Shown: piece by piece, positions 8,574 to 17,622 of the stretch
How the letters are laid out: every line of letters begins with the position of its first letter
Numbering within the stretch: the stretch's first letter is position 1
Assembly: GCA_036554285.1 (NCBI GenBank)
Contig: DATBNO010000077.1
Coordinates: 1 to 64,000, forward strand
Reading direction: 5' to 3'
DNA length: 64,000 bases
Source of the DNA: JADGGM01 sp025449955
GTDB lineage: Bacteria; Gemmatimonadota; Gemmatimonadetes; Gemmatimonadales; Gemmatimonadaceae
Position numbers and translations under genes: made by a program
The notes under the pieces: model-generated
The model's input: only the letters and a program-made list of their open reading frames with translations
Database searches by the model: none
Told to the model about the DNA's origin: nothing

Positions 8574-10058
8574 TCATGCGCCGAGCGGGATGCCGAACTC
8601 CGCCCAACGCGCGCGGACTCGGGCGTCCGTCGCGGGGTCCATCACCACGCGGCCAGGCCATGGCCGCTCGAATCCTTCCTCGGGCCATTTCCGCGTCGCG
8701 TCCAGCCCCATCTTCGATCCGTACGTGAACGCGCGACTCGAATGGTCCAGCACGTCGATCGGACCCATCGTGAATCGCGCGTCGCGCTCGGGATCCAGAT
8801 TGTTGAGCGCCACCCACCACGCCTCCTGCGGATCGCGCACGTTCACATCCTTGTCCACGATCACCAGGAGCTTGGCCAGCGCCATCAGCCCCTGCCCCCA
8901 CATCGCGTTCATCACCTTGTGCGCATGCCCCGGATACTGCTTGTCGATGGACACGAACACGAGGTTGTGGAAGATGCCTTCCGCCGGCATGTGATAATCG
9001 ACGATCTCCGGGATCGTGAGCTTGAGCAGCGGCAGGAAGATGCGCTCGGTCGCATGGCCGAGATAGAAATCTTCCATGGGGGGCCGCCCGACGATGGTCG
9101 TCGCGTACACCGGATTCTCGCGCATCGTCACCGCCGTGACGTGCACGCACGGATACAGATCGGCCAACGAGTAGAATCCCGTGTGATCGCCGAACGGTCC
9201 TTCAGTGACTAACGGCTCGCGCGGGTCGATGTACCCTTCGATCACGATCTCCGCCTCCGCCGGCACCTCCAGATCGCACGTCACGGCTTTCGCGAGCGCC
9301 ACCGGCTCGCGGCGAAGAAACCCGGCGAAGAGAAACTCATCGACCGTCGGCGGCAGCGGCGCCGACGCCGCGTAGACCGACGCCGGGTCGGCGCCGATCG
9401 CGATGCACACCGGCATCGTCTCGCCGCGCTCGGCCATCGTGCGCCAGTGCGCGGCGCCCACCTTGTGGCGCTGCCAGTGCATCGCCAGCGTGCGCGAGCC
9501 GAGCTGCTGCACGCGATACATGCCCACGTTGCGGATGCCGCGTACCGGATCGCGCGAGATCACCATGGGCAGCGTGATGTACGGACCGCCGTCTTCGGGC
9601 CAGCACGTGATGACCGGCAGGCGATGCAGATCGATCTCGTCGCCGCGCCACACGACGGCCTGGCAGGGCGGCGAGCCGCCGCGAACGCGCGGCGGGAACT
9701 TGCCCACCTCGAGCAGCCGCGGCAGCAGCGACAACTTGCCCAACAAGCCTTCGGGCACCTTGAGCTCGAGCAGCTCGGTGATGCGCGCGCCGATCGCGTC
9801 GAGATCCTCCACGCCTAACGACATCGCCATGCGGCGCATCGACCCGAACAGGTTGATGGCCACGGGATAGGCCGAGCGCGAGCCGTCGCGGAGCAGCACG
9901 TGCTCGAAGAGCAGCGCCTTGCCGCCGCCCGGACTCTTCATCACCCGGTCGGCGATGGCGCACACCTCGAGGTCGACGTGCACCGGCGCGGCCACGCGCA
10001 CCAGCTCGCCCGCGTGGTCGAGCGCCGCGATGAACGCGCCTAACGAATCGAGGCTCAC
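8574..10058 (-). CDS. ubiD: UbiD-family prenyl-FMN-dependent decarboxylase
   Basis: The 494-residue protein is a UbiD-type decarboxylase, expected to remove the carboxyl group from the prenylated ring. Visible family blocks include PVITCWPEDGGPYITLP, the VGMYRVQ region, the GEYIDP-like segment (here IEGYIDPREP), LVTEGPFGDHTGFYS and IVGRPPMEDFYLG. The open frame runs far upstream through menG, but the GTG at 10058 overlaps the menG TGA as GTGA and matches the start of the family alignment. It needs the prenyl-FMN made by the UbiX encoded two genes downstream. Confidence 0.9.
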   Translation of the reverse strand: MSLDSLGAFIAALDHAGELVRVAAPVHVDLEVCAIADRVMKSPGGGKALLFEHVLLRDGSRSAYPVAINLFGSMRRMAMSLGVEDLDAIGARITELLELKVPEGLLGKLSLLPRLLEVGKFPPRVRGGSPPCQAVVWRGDEIDLHRLPVITCWPEDGGPYITLPMVISRDPVRGIRNVGMYRVQQLGSRTLAMHWQRHKVGAAHWRTMAERGETMPVCIAIGADPASVYAASAPLPPTVDEFLFAGFLRREPVALAKAVTCDLEVPAEAEIVIEGYIDPREPLVTEGPFGDHTGFYSLADLYPCVHVTAVTMRENPVYATTIVGRPPMEDFYLGHATERIFLPLLKLTIPEIVDYHMPAEGIFHNLVFVSIDKQYPGHAHKVMNAMWGQGLMALAKLLVIVDKDVNVRDPQEAWWVALNNLDPERDARFTMGPIDVLDHSSRAFTYGSKMGLDATRKWPEEGFERPWPGRVVMDPATDARVRARWAEFGIPLGA

Positions 10059-10864
10059 CTGGATCCCGCCGCCGGGCGCTCGGCGCAGTGCACGGCCGTC
10101 ACGCCGAACGTGAGCGTCTCGTAGGTCACGCGCTCCAGCCCGGCACGCTCGAGACGCGCCGCCAATTCCGGCGCCGGCGGGAAATGCGCCACCGATTCGG
10201 GCAGGTAGCGATAGGCGGTGCGATGTCCGCTCACGATGCGCCCCACGAGTGGAAGCAGCTGCCGGAAGTACACCTGATAAACCATGCGTACCACCCGCGA
10301 GGGCGGGGCCGAGCAGTCGAGCACCACGAGGCGCGCGCCGGGCTTGAGCACACGCGCGAGCTCCCGTAGTCCCACGTCGATGTCGGCGAAGTTTCGCACG
10401 CCGAACCCCACCATCGCGCCGTCCACGGAATCGTTGCCTAACGGAAGCTCGAGCGCGTCGGCCACCACCGCCTGGACCGCGGCGCCACCCTTGGGACGCC
10501 CGGCGCGCAGCATCGCCTCGGCGAAGTCGGCCGCGACGACCGTACCCTGGAACCCGGGACGACGCGACAGCTCCGCGCTCATGTCGAGCGTCCCCGCGCA
10601 CGCGTCCAGGTACACGCCGCGCGGACGACGCTCCCAACCGAGCATGTCGATCGCACGCCGCCGCCAGCGGCCATCGATGTTGAACGAGAGCAGCCGATTG
10701 AGGAGATCGTAGGTGGGAGCGATCTCCGAGAACATTCGCCGCACGTATCGGCGCTTCACCGCGGCGCTGGATTCCGCGCCCGTGCGATCCCCCACTTCCG
10801 CCACACTGCGCCCCGCGCCCGCTGCTTCGAGCGCTTCGCGCCGTTCCGTGTCGACAGCAGACAT
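10055..10864 (-). CDS. menG: UbiE/MenG-type quinone C-methyltransferase
   Basis: This SAM-dependent methyltransferase should catalyse the last step of menaquinone synthesis, C-methylation of demethylmenaquinone. The 269-residue protein has YDLLNRLLSFNID, the SAM-binding segment LDACAGTLDMS, VVLDCSAP, and SGHRTAYRYLPESVAHFP near residue 220, the family signature. The first 35 residues are a low-complexity extension. It is the first gene of the quinone operon and is transcribed divergently from the sigma factor gene, with about 90 bases between them. Confidence 0.9.
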   Translation of the reverse strand: MSAVDTERREALEAAGAGRSVAEVGDRTGAESSAAVKRRYVRRMFSEIAPTYDLLNRLLSFNIDGRWRRRAIDMLGWERRPRGVYLDACAGTLDMSAELSRRPGFQGTVVAADFAEAMLRAGRPKGGAAVQAVVADALELPLGNDSVDGAMVGFGVRNFADIDVGLRELARVLKPGARLVVLDCSAPPSRVVRMVYQVYFRQLLPLVGRIVSGHRTAYRYLPESVAHFPPAPELAARLERAGLERVTYETLTFGVTAVHCAERPAAGSR

Positions 10865-10955
10865 TCATGAAAACTTGGTCCGCAGCGAAAGCTCGCGCAA
10901 GCGCGACGCTGGTTGCCCGGCGCCCGGTACGCTAACTTGCGCGAGCATCGGCTGG

Positions 10956-11582
10956 TTGACCGTCTCGCTCCCGATCGAGTTGCCGTCTTCCTACGATCTC
11001 TCGACGCTCCCAGATGCCGATGTCGCAACCCTCGCCAAGGAAGGACGCGAGGCGGCGTTTCGGGAGCTCGTCCACCGCTACGAACGGCCTGTCTTCTCGC
11101 TCATCTTCCGCATGGTCCGCGACCGTGAAACGGCCGAAGACCTCGCGCAAGACACGTTCGTTCGCGTCCTGAATCACATCGATCGCTACCGTCCGGAGTT
11201 CAAGTTCTCGAGTTGGCTGTTCAAGATCGCGAACAACCTCACGATCGACCATCTCCGCAAGCGCCAGCTCGACACCATCAGCATAGAAGGCTCTCCCCAC
11301 GCGGCCACCACGGCCGAAGCGGAAGCCACCTCGGTCGACGTGCGGTCGCACGACGAATCGCCCCTCGAAGAAATCGAATCCCGCGAACTCGGAAGCGCCA
11401 TCGAACGTGCCATCGCGCACCTCAGGCCCGAGTATCGCTCGTGCATTCTGTTACGGCACGTGGAGGGCCGGTCCTACGAGGAAATAGCTGCCACCCTCGA
11501 CTTGCCCCTGGGGACGGTCAAAACCTACATCCATCGCGCCCGGCACGAGCTCCGGGACGCCTTGGGACACCTGCGGATGTGA
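10956..11582 (+). CDS. ECF-type RNA polymerase sigma factor
   Basis: About 208 residues with sigma-70 region 2 (RELVHRYERPVFSLIFRMV, AEDLAQDTFVRV, FSSWLFKIANNL) and region 4 with a helix-turn-helix near the C-terminus (YEEIAATLDLPLGTVKTYIH). No in-frame ATG exists near region 2; TTG at 10956 or TTG at 10980 are the likely starts, so the N-terminus is uncertain. A zinc-finger anti-sigma factor follows after 47 bases, the usual partner arrangement. The downstream bactofilin-like and toast-rack envelope genes suggest a cell-envelope regulon. Confidence 0.88.
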   Translation: MTVSLPIELPSSYDLSTLPDADVATLAKEGREAAFRELVHRYERPVFSLIFRMVRDRETAEDLAQDTFVRVLNHIDRYRPEFKFSSWLFKIANNLTIDHLRKRQLDTISIEGSPHAATTAEAEATSVDVRSHDESPLEEIESRELGSAIERAIAHLRPEYRSCILLRHVEGRSYEEIAATLDLPLGTVKTYIHRARHELRDALGHLRM

Positions 11583-11620
11583 CATGAAACCCTCTGGCAC
11601 AGTGCGACGTACGACATGGT

Positions 11621-11632
11621 GGAGGTCCCGTG
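11621..11632 (+). promoter_or_regulatory. Ribosome binding site deciding the GTG start of the anti-sigma gene
   Basis: GGAGG at 11621-11625 lies four bases upstream of GTG at 11630-11632. It supports this GTG, since there is no ATG close by in the same frame. Confidence 0.6.
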
Positions 11633-12211
11633 GATAGACACCTGTTACCAGAAGAAATCGACCAGTTGTTGGACGGCGACGTCGGGTTTGGGACGGCGCC
11701 GCTCAAGCTGCACCTTCGGGCTTGCGCCGAGTGCCGCGCCGAGCTCGACCAGGCGCGTGCGCTGGTCCGCCAGCTCGAGCACCTTCCGCACCTCACCCCG
11801 TCAGCGGTGTTTGCGGATCGCGTGCTCGAGCAGGTGCAGGTGTTCGTGCCGTGGCACGTCGCGGCGCTCGACACGCTGCGCGGGTGGATGCCGCGCACGC
11901 GCACCGCGCGCGCATTCGCGTGGACGGGCCTCGGCAGCGCCGCCGTCGTGCTCACGGCGGTCTCGCTCTGGTTGCTCACCCGCCTCGACGCGGTGATCTT
12001 CGCGATCGACATGGCGGTCGGCCGCGTTCGCGCCGCGGTCGGCAGCGGAATCGGCGACGTCGTCGCGACGCTCTTCGGCAGCACCGCCGTGCACGCGTTC
12101 CGCACGAGCGGCGCCGTCGGTCTCTGGGTCGCGCTCACGGTCTTGTTGCTGTTTGCCGCGTTCACCGCCCGCGCCATGCGCGCGGTGGTCGCCGGCCCGC
12201 GCCGCCGTTAG
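11630..12211 (+). CDS. Zinc-finger anti-sigma factor, membrane-bound
   Basis: The 193-residue protein has the anti-sigma zinc motif H-x3-C-x2-C (HLRACAEC) near residues 28-35. Two or three transmembrane helices follow, at about 105-130 and 160-185. It probably holds the ECF sigma encoded immediately upstream at the membrane until a signal releases it. The stop TAG at 12209-12211 is formed by a CGTTAGGC copy. The next gene starts seven bases later. Confidence 0.85.
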   Translation: MDRHLLPEEIDQLLDGDVGFGTAPLKLHLRACAECRAELDQARALVRQLEHLPHLTPSAVFADRVLEQVQVFVPWHVAALDTLRGWMPRTRTARAFAWTGLGSAAVVLTAVSLWLLTRLDAVIFAIDMAVGRVRAAVGSGIGDVVATLFGSTAVHAFRTSGAVGLWVALTVLLLFAAFTARAMRAVVAGPRRR

Positions 12212-12218
12212 GCCGACC

Positions 12219-13361
12219 ATGTCTTCTCGTCCGCTCCACTCGCGCGCCGCGTCCCTGGCTCTCGCGCTCACCGTTGCCGTGTTCACGACCGGCGCCGCCC
12301 AACCCACGCATCGCCAAACCACGACCTTCTCGGCGAGCGATTCGATCGCGGCCGTGGTCGACTCCTTGGGCCGCGACGCCAACGGCGTCGTCATTGCGCG
12401 GTCGTCGGTTCAGCCAGGCGCGCAAACCGTCGCCGCCGGGAACACCGTCAACGGGTCGATCGGGGCGTGGCATGGTCCGCTGGACATCCGCGGCACGGTC
12501 ACGGGAAACGCCGTCGCGATCGATGGCGATGTCGTTGTACACTCGGGCGGTACGGTGCGCGGCGACGCGGTGTCGCTCGGCGGACACGTGCAGCTCGATG
12601 GTGGGACGGTCCAAGGGGAAATGCGGTCGCTCTCGGCGCTCACAGTTGGTCCGTTAGTCAGCAACGCGCCGCGGACGCCGGCGCAGGTGACCAAGCGGTC
12701 GGTGTCGCTCGCCGTCGGCTGGTATCTCGTGCTCGCGGTCATCGGGCTCTTCGCCGCGCTGTTCGCGCGCGGCAACCTCGAAACCATCGCCGAGCGCATC
12801 CGCGATGACTTTTCGCGCTCGTTCCTGTATGGCGTCGTTGGGCAGATCGCGCTCTTGCCGGCGCTGGTCGTGTGCATCGTCGCATTGTGCATCACGATCA
12901 TCGGGATCCTGCTCATTCCGTTCGCGATCGTCGGCTTCGTGCTCGGCGGCGTCGGCGCGCTGGCGCTCGGCTTCATTGCGATGTCGTACGTGACCGGCGA
13001 AGCCGCGATGCGCTGGCGCGGAGCGGTGTCGCCGTACACGCCGCCGCCGGTGGTACAGTGCCTGTTGATCGGCCTCTCGCTGTATTTCGTGTTGTGGATG
13101 GTGGGCGGCCTGCTGTCGTGGGCGGGGTGGCTGGGCGCATTGCTCCGGCTCGTGGCCGCTATGGTCACGTGGGTGGCGGTGACCGTCGGCTTCGGCGCCA
13201 CACTGGCGTCGCGCGGCGGAACGCGCGCGCCGGGTCGCACACCGCCGCCGCAAGTCCCGACGCCAACGATTCCCGATGCCGGTTGGCAAACGCCGACGCC
13301 CGTGTCGGGTGTCGCCGCGGCGCGCCGTCCCACACCGCCGCCTCGCTCGGTGCAACACTAG
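12219..13361 (+). CDS. Bactofilin-like polymer domain fused to a multi-pass membrane domain
   Basis: A signal peptide (about residues 1-30) is followed by a short right-handed beta-helix region with bactofilin-type repeats such as GTVTGNAVAIDGDVVVHSGG and GTVRGDAVSLGGHV (about residues 95-135). After this come about six transmembrane helices (about 165-330) and a Pro-rich tail. Because the beta-helix follows a signal peptide, it is probably outside the cytoplasm, unlike classical cytoskeletal bactofilins. The function is not known; linkage to an ECF sigma/anti-sigma pair suggests an envelope-stress role. Confidence 0.7.
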   Translation: MSSRPLHSRAASLALALTVAVFTTGAAQPTHRQTTTFSASDSIAAVVDSLGRDANGVVIARSSVQPGAQTVAAGNTVNGSIGAWHGPLDIRGTVTGNAVAIDGDVVVHSGGTVRGDAVSLGGHVQLDGGTVQGEMRSLSALTVGPLVSNAPRTPAQVTKRSVSLAVGWYLVLAVIGLFAALFARGNLETIAERIRDDFSRSFLYGVVGQIALLPALVVCIVALCITIIGILLIPFAIVGFVLGGVGALALGFIAMSYVTGEAAMRWRGAVSPYTPPPVVQCLLIGLSLYFVLWMVGGLLSWAGWLGALLRLVAAMVTWVAVTVGFGATLASRGGTRAPGRTPPPQVPTPTIPDAGWQTPTPVSGVAAARRPTPPPRSVQH

Positions 13362-14257
13362 TGGCAATCCGCCGCAGAATTGTGTCGCTGGGCGCGATCG
13401 CCTTTTCGCTGGCCGCCACCAACGCCCCTGCGGTGCACGCGCAGATCTGGCGCACGATGAGCGCGTCGCGCCAGCGTGGATCGGCCGACTCGCTGCACGT
13501 GCAAGTGTACTTCGGCGCTGGCACGTTCAATCTGGCGGCCGCAACCGAGCCGCTCCTGTACGACGTGGACCTGCGCTACGACGCCGGCCGCGTGCGCCCG
13601 ATGCACAAGTACGACGCGTCCACCGGTCTGTTGACGATCCGCTCGGACAGCGCGATCGGGCATCCCTTTTCTCTCGACATGAAGCGCGGCGGCCTGCACC
13701 TCAATGCCCCGGGTGACGACCGCAACGGCACCGACCTCACGGTCGGCCTGGCGCGCGGCGTCCCGCTCGATCTGTCGCTTTCGTTAGGCGCGTGCGACGC
13801 GACGCTCGACCTGTCGAATCTGGCCGTGCGCCGCCTGCAGCTCGAGAGCGGGGCCAGCCAGACCACCGTCACGTTCGGGACGCCGAATCCGGTGCCGATG
13901 TCTGTGCTCGAGCTCGACATTGGCGCGGCCGGCCTCACCGTCAAGTCGTTGGGGAACGCCCACGCATCCAAGGTGACGGTGACCACGGGAGTCGGCGGCG
14001 CCGAGCTGGACCTGGGCGGCGCGTGGTCGGGCACCATGAACCTCACGGTGCGCGCAGCGTTAGGCGGGATCACGCTGCACGTGCCCGACGACGTCGGCAT
14101 CGAAGCCCGCGTCTCCAAGACGCTGGGCAGCCTGGACGCGCCGGACCTCATCTCGCGCGACGGGGCGTATTACTCGTCCAACTGGGGCACCGCGACCCGC
14201 AAAGTGGTGATCGACGCCACGGCCACGCTGGCCGGGCTCGAGATCACCCGGGACTAA
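13361..14257 (+). CDS. Exported toast-rack (LiaF-like) beta-sheet protein
   Basis: The 298-residue protein starts at GTG 13361, sharing one base with the previous stop (TAGTG). It opens with a signal peptide ending AVHAQ. The rest is a repetitive beta-rich sequence with short strands such as LDLSLSLGACDATLDLS, LELDIGAAGLTV and MNLTVRAALGGITLHVPDD. This resembles the C-terminal toast-rack domain of LiaF-like proteins of the envelope-stress response. No catalytic residues are visible. It closes the sigma-factor operon and meets the SAM hydrolase-like gene convergently, 10 bases away. Confidence 0.6.
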   Translation: MAIRRRIVSLGAIAFSLAATNAPAVHAQIWRTMSASRQRGSADSLHVQVYFGAGTFNLAAATEPLLYDVDLRYDAGRVRPMHKYDASTGLLTIRSDSAIGHPFSLDMKRGGLHLNAPGDDRNGTDLTVGLARGVPLDLSLSLGACDATLDLSNLAVRRLQLESGASQTTVTFGTPNPVPMSVLELDIGAAGLTVKSLGNAHASKVTVTTGVGGAELDLGGAWSGTMNLTVRAALGGITLHVPDDVGIEARVSKTLGSLDAPDLISRDGAYYSSNWGTATRKVVIDATATLAGLEITRD

Positions 14258-14267
14258 CGGAAGCCGG

Positions 14268-15026
14268 TCAGGCCGGCGCCGGCCGCAGCACCACCGCCGC
14301 GCCGCGCGCCACGTGGAACGAATCGCCGGCGCTGCCGTCCCGCACCGCGATCTCGAGCAGGCCCGACGACCCCACCAGCGCCACCACATCGCCCGCGGGC
14401 ACGTCGCCATACGACCGGACGATCGGCACCACGCGGTCGCCGAGCACCACCGACCCGCCGCGCGGCGCCACGAGATTGGTGATGAGGTTGCCGAACCGGT
14501 CGACCATGATCACCTCGCCCGCCACCGAGCCGTCGGCGAGTCGTTTGGCCTCCGGGGTGCGGCGTACCACCGGCGTGTCGAACGTCGTGCCTAACGCCTC
14601 GATCGGCGTTCCGCTCGCCAGGCGCGCCGCCGCCGGCGCGAAGACGTCGCGGCCGTGGAACGTCGCCGACGCCTGCGCCGGGATGACCAACTCCACGACG
14701 CGCACGTCCGACCTGAGGAGCGCCGGCGACAACACGCCGTTGTCGGGCCCGACCAGAAACTGGCCGTCGCTTTCCACGGCCAGCGCCGCGCGCGACGTCC
14801 CGACGCCCGGATCCACCACCACGAGGTGGATCGTGCCTAACGGAAACCGCCGCCAATACCGCGCGATCGCCAGCCGCGCGCCATCCACGTCCTGCGGCGC
14901 TACGTCGTGCGCGATGTCCACGACGTGCGCCTGCGGCAGCATCGCGTAGATCACGCCCTTCATCTCGCCGACGTAGCCGTCGGCGGTGCCGAAGTCGGTG
15001 AGCAGCGTGATCACGGGCATGGTCAC
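14268..15026 (-). CDS. DUF62-family SAM hydrolase (S-adenosyl-L-methionine hydroxide adenosyltransferase-like)
   Basis: This 252-residue member of the SAM hydrolase/chlorinase/fluorinase superfamily shows LLTDFGTADGYVGEMKGV at the N-terminus, VDPGVGTSRAAL, the FHGRDVFAPAAA block and DRFGNLITN. Most bacterial members hydrolyse SAM to adenosine and methionine. GTG at 15026 overlaps the MATE stop as GTGA; ATG at 15020 is equally possible and would drop two residues. It is the last gene of an operon containing nrnA, a NifU-like gene, mrp and a MATE transporter. Confidence 0.85.
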   Translation of the reverse strand: MTMPVITLLTDFGTADGYVGEMKGVIYAMLPQAHVVDIAHDVAPQDVDGARLAIARYWRRFPLGTIHLVVVDPGVGTSRAALAVESDGQFLVGPDNGVLSPALLRSDVRVVELVIPAQASATFHGRDVFAPAAARLASGTPIEALGTTFDTPVVRRTPEAKRLADGSVAGEVIMVDRFGNLITNLVAPRGGSVVLGDRVVPIVRSYGDVPAGDVVALVGSSGLLEIAVRDGSAGDSFHVARGAAVVLRPAPA

Positions 15027-16468
15027 AGGGACTTACGCTTCCACCGTCCCCAGCGCCAGAGCGTCATCATGGCCACGCCGCGTCCGAGCGCGGTGATCGA
15101 GATGGTCCACCAGATGCCCGCCGTTCCCCACCGCGTCGCCGCCCACGCGGCGATCGGAAGCCGGAGCACGGTGAGCGTGCTCGACGTGAGCATGGGCGGC
15201 AGCGTCTCGCCGGCGCCGCCCAACGCACCCTCCAATACCAGCTCGCTGCCGCTGAACAGCGTGGACACCGCCACGATGCGCAGATATCGAGCGCCCTCGG
15301 CCACCACGGCCGGGTCCGACGTGAAGAGTCCGGTGAATTGCGGCGCCACGGTGAACTCGAGCACCGCCCCGATCGCACAGATGATCGTGGCGAAGCCGGT
15401 CGCGATCCATCCCGCGAGTGCGGCGCGCTCCGTCTGTCGCGCTCCCAGGTTCTGTCCAACGATTGCCGCCGCGGCGCCGCCGCAGCCGACGCCGATCATG
15501 AACGTCCAGCTCTCGACGCGCTGGCCGACGCCTAACGCGGCCAGGGCCGGCGTGCCGAAGCGGGTCGTCGTGCGCGTGAGGAGCACGTACACCACCGCGA
15601 ACACGATCCCCGTCACGGCGGTGGGCAAGCCGACGCGCGAGATGCGCGCCAGCGTGTGGACGTCCACGCGGCCCACGCGGATCATCCGCCGGCGCACGAG
15701 CAGCGCGACGCCGAACACGAACGCCACGGCACGCGTCGCGATCGTCGCGACTGCGGCCCCGGCAATGCCTAACCGGGGAGCCGGCCCCAGACCCAGGATC
15801 AGCACCGGGTCGAGCACCAGCGCCGCGATCACCGTGGTCACGAGCAGGAGAAACGGCGTCCGGGTGTCGCCCGACGCGCGGAATGCCGCGTCCACGGCGA
15901 AGAATCCGAAGATCAGCGGCGCGCCCAACAAGTACGTGCCCAGGTAGGACACGCCCAACGCAGTGACCTCGGGCGGCGTGTCCATCACCGTGAACATGCC
16001 GTGCAGATAGAGGCGCCCGAACACCGCGATGGTCACCCCGATCACCAGCGCGTACACCACCGCATCGCCCACCGCCCGCGCCGCGTCGCCCGGTCGCCCT
16101 TCCCCGTGGCGACGCGACGCGACCGCCGTCAGGCCCACGCTCACCATGTCGGCGCCCGAGATGATCATCCAGATCCAGAACACCGACGTCGACACGGCCG
16201 CGAGCCCGGCCGCGCCGATCTTCTGCCCGACCCAGTACGCGTCGGCCGAGTAGAAGAGCGTCATCAGAAGCATCGACGCCACCGCCGGCAAGGCGAACAC
16301 GGCGATCGCGCGCGGCAGCGCGCCGCGCGTGATCGCCAGGTTCGCCGCGTACTCGCCGGTCACCGCGACGGGCAACAGCCCGTCGCGGGGGTCTAACGGC
16401 AACGCGGCCGCCGGATCGAACTCCGGCGGCCGCGTTGGACCGGACGGTGGTGCGCTCGATTCGCTCAT
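15023..16468 (-). CDS. MATE family multidrug/cation antiporter
   Basis: The 481-residue membrane protein has about 12 hydrophobic helices in two similar halves. The first helix region contains ALPAVASMLLMTLFYSADAYW, the usual MATE opening in which an Asp follows the first helix. Such proteins export cationic drugs or metabolites using H+ or Na+. The substrate cannot be predicted. It overlaps mrp upstream (ATGA) and the SAM hydrolase-like gene downstream (GTGA), so the three are translationally coupled. Confidence 0.88.
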   Translation of the reverse strand: MSESSAPPSGPTRPPEFDPAAALPLDPRDGLLPVAVTGEYAANLAITRGALPRAIAVFALPAVASMLLMTLFYSADAYWVGQKIGAAGLAAVSTSVFWIWMIISGADMVSVGLTAVASRRHGEGRPGDAARAVGDAVVYALVIGVTIAVFGRLYLHGMFTVMDTPPEVTALGVSYLGTYLLGAPLIFGFFAVDAAFRASGDTRTPFLLLVTTVIAALVLDPVLILGLGPAPRLGIAGAAVATIATRAVAFVFGVALLVRRRMIRVGRVDVHTLARISRVGLPTAVTGIVFAVVYVLLTRTTTRFGTPALAALGVGQRVESWTFMIGVGCGGAAAAIVGQNLGARQTERAALAGWIATGFATIICAIGAVLEFTVAPQFTGLFTSDPAVVAEGARYLRIVAVSTLFSGSELVLEGALGGAGETLPPMLTSSTLTVLRLPIAAWAATRWGTAGIWWTISITALGRGVAMMTLWRWGRWKRKSL

Positions 16469-17601
16469 GCCGCTCGGGCCCGGTCCACCGCGTCCACGAC
16501 GCGGCGCGCCGCTTCCTCGAGCGCTCGCGCCGCCGCCGACTCGGGCTCCGACAGCACGATCGGCACGCCCTCGTCGCCACCCGCGCGGACCGGTTGGTAC
16601 AACGGGATCTCGCCTAACAGCGGCACGCCCAGCTCATCGGCCAATGCACGCCCGCCGCCCGAGCCGAAGAGCGGCGTCCGCGTGCCGCACCCCGCGCACT
16701 CGAGCCAGCTCATGTTCTCGAGCACGCCTAACACAGGCACGCTCACCCGCTGGAACATCCGCGCGCCGCGCAGCGCGTCGCCCGTCGCCACCGGCTGCGG
16801 CGTCGTCACGATCACCGCCCCGTGCACGTGCGTCGCCTGCACCAGCGACAGTTGGGCATCGCCGGTGCCCGGCGGCATGTCGACCAGAAAGTAGTCGAGC
16901 TCGCCCCACTCCACGTCGCGCAGGAACTGCGTCACGATCTTCATCACGATGGGACCGCGCCAGATCGCCGGCTGATCGCGCTCGACCAGGAAGCCGAGGC
17001 TCATGAGCTTCACACCGTGCGCCTCGAGCGGCTTGATGCGGTTGTTCACGACGGGCGGCGCTTCGTCCACGCCCATCATGCGCGGAATGTTCGGCCCGTA
17101 GATGTCGGCATCCATGATGCCCACGCGCGCGCCGCTCCTTGCCAGCGCGACCGCGATGTTCGTGGTCACGGTGCTCTTGCCCACGCCGCCCTTCCCGCTC
17201 GAGACTGCGAGCACGCGACCGAGATGCGGGTATTCTACGGGTGTAGGAGCGGGGACCGCGGCCTTCCGCGACTGTGGCTCCTGACCCATCACCGGCAGCG
17301 TGCGTCCGCCCTGCGGCGCCGACGCCGGTGCCGGTACGGCCGCCGGCTGCTTGGCCTGCGATGGGTCTTTGACGTCCACGCGCACGTCGCGCACGCCCTC
17401 GACCGCCTCCAGCGCCTGCCTAACGGTACGCACCAGCGAGGCCGGGTCTTCCGCCGCCAGCAGGATGGTCAGGCGAACGCGCCCGTCCACCGCCAACCCG
17501 ATGTCGCGGATCATCTCCGACGACACGACGTCGAGCCCGGTGCGCGGATTCGTCACCGCACGCAACGCCGCCGCGATGCGCGCCTGCATGGATTCAGACA
17601 T
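16465..17601 (-). CDS. mrp: Mrp/ApbC-type Fe-S cluster carrier P-loop ATPase
   Basis: The 378-residue protein has an N-terminal MIP18/DUF59 domain (about 1-85), a Pro/Ala-rich linker and a ParA-like ATPase. The ATPase has the Walker A SSGKGGVGKST near residue 133, MDADIYGPNIPRM, DMPPGTGD and the CxxC pair CAGCG used to bind an Fe-S cluster. It probably transfers Fe-S clusters to apoproteins. A small NifU-type scaffold gene ends 22 bases upstream, which reinforces this role. Confidence 0.93.
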   Translation of the reverse strand: MSESMQARIAAALRAVTNPRTGLDVVSSEMIRDIGLAVDGRVRLTILLAAEDPASLVRTVRQALEAVEGVRDVRVDVKDPSQAKQPAAVPAPASAPQGGRTLPVMGQEPQSRKAAVPAPTPVEYPHLGRVLAVSSGKGGVGKSTVTTNIAVALARSGARVGIMDADIYGPNIPRMMGVDEAPPVVNNRIKPLEAHGVKLMSLGFLVERDQPAIWRGPIVMKIVTQFLRDVEWGELDYFLVDMPPGTGDAQLSLVQATHVHGAVIVTTPQPVATGDALRGARMFQRVSVPVLGVLENMSWLECAGCGTRTPLFGSGGGRALADELGVPLLGEIPLYQPVRAGGDEGVPIVLSEPESAAARALEEAARRVVDAVDRARAA

Positions 17602-17622
17602 GTCGTGACTCTCCTCGAACGT

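Noticed and set aside
8574..10868. Apparent single 764-residue MenG-UbiD fusion
   Set aside because: Only the part from 10058 down matches UbiD; the upstream part is an out-of-frame shadow of menG, and a GTGA overlap marks the real junction.
14270..14287. Perfect palindrome GGCCGGCGCCGGCC as terminator
   Set aside because: It lies within the last codons of the SAM hydrolase-like gene, has no T-tract, and such GC palindromes are frequent by chance here.
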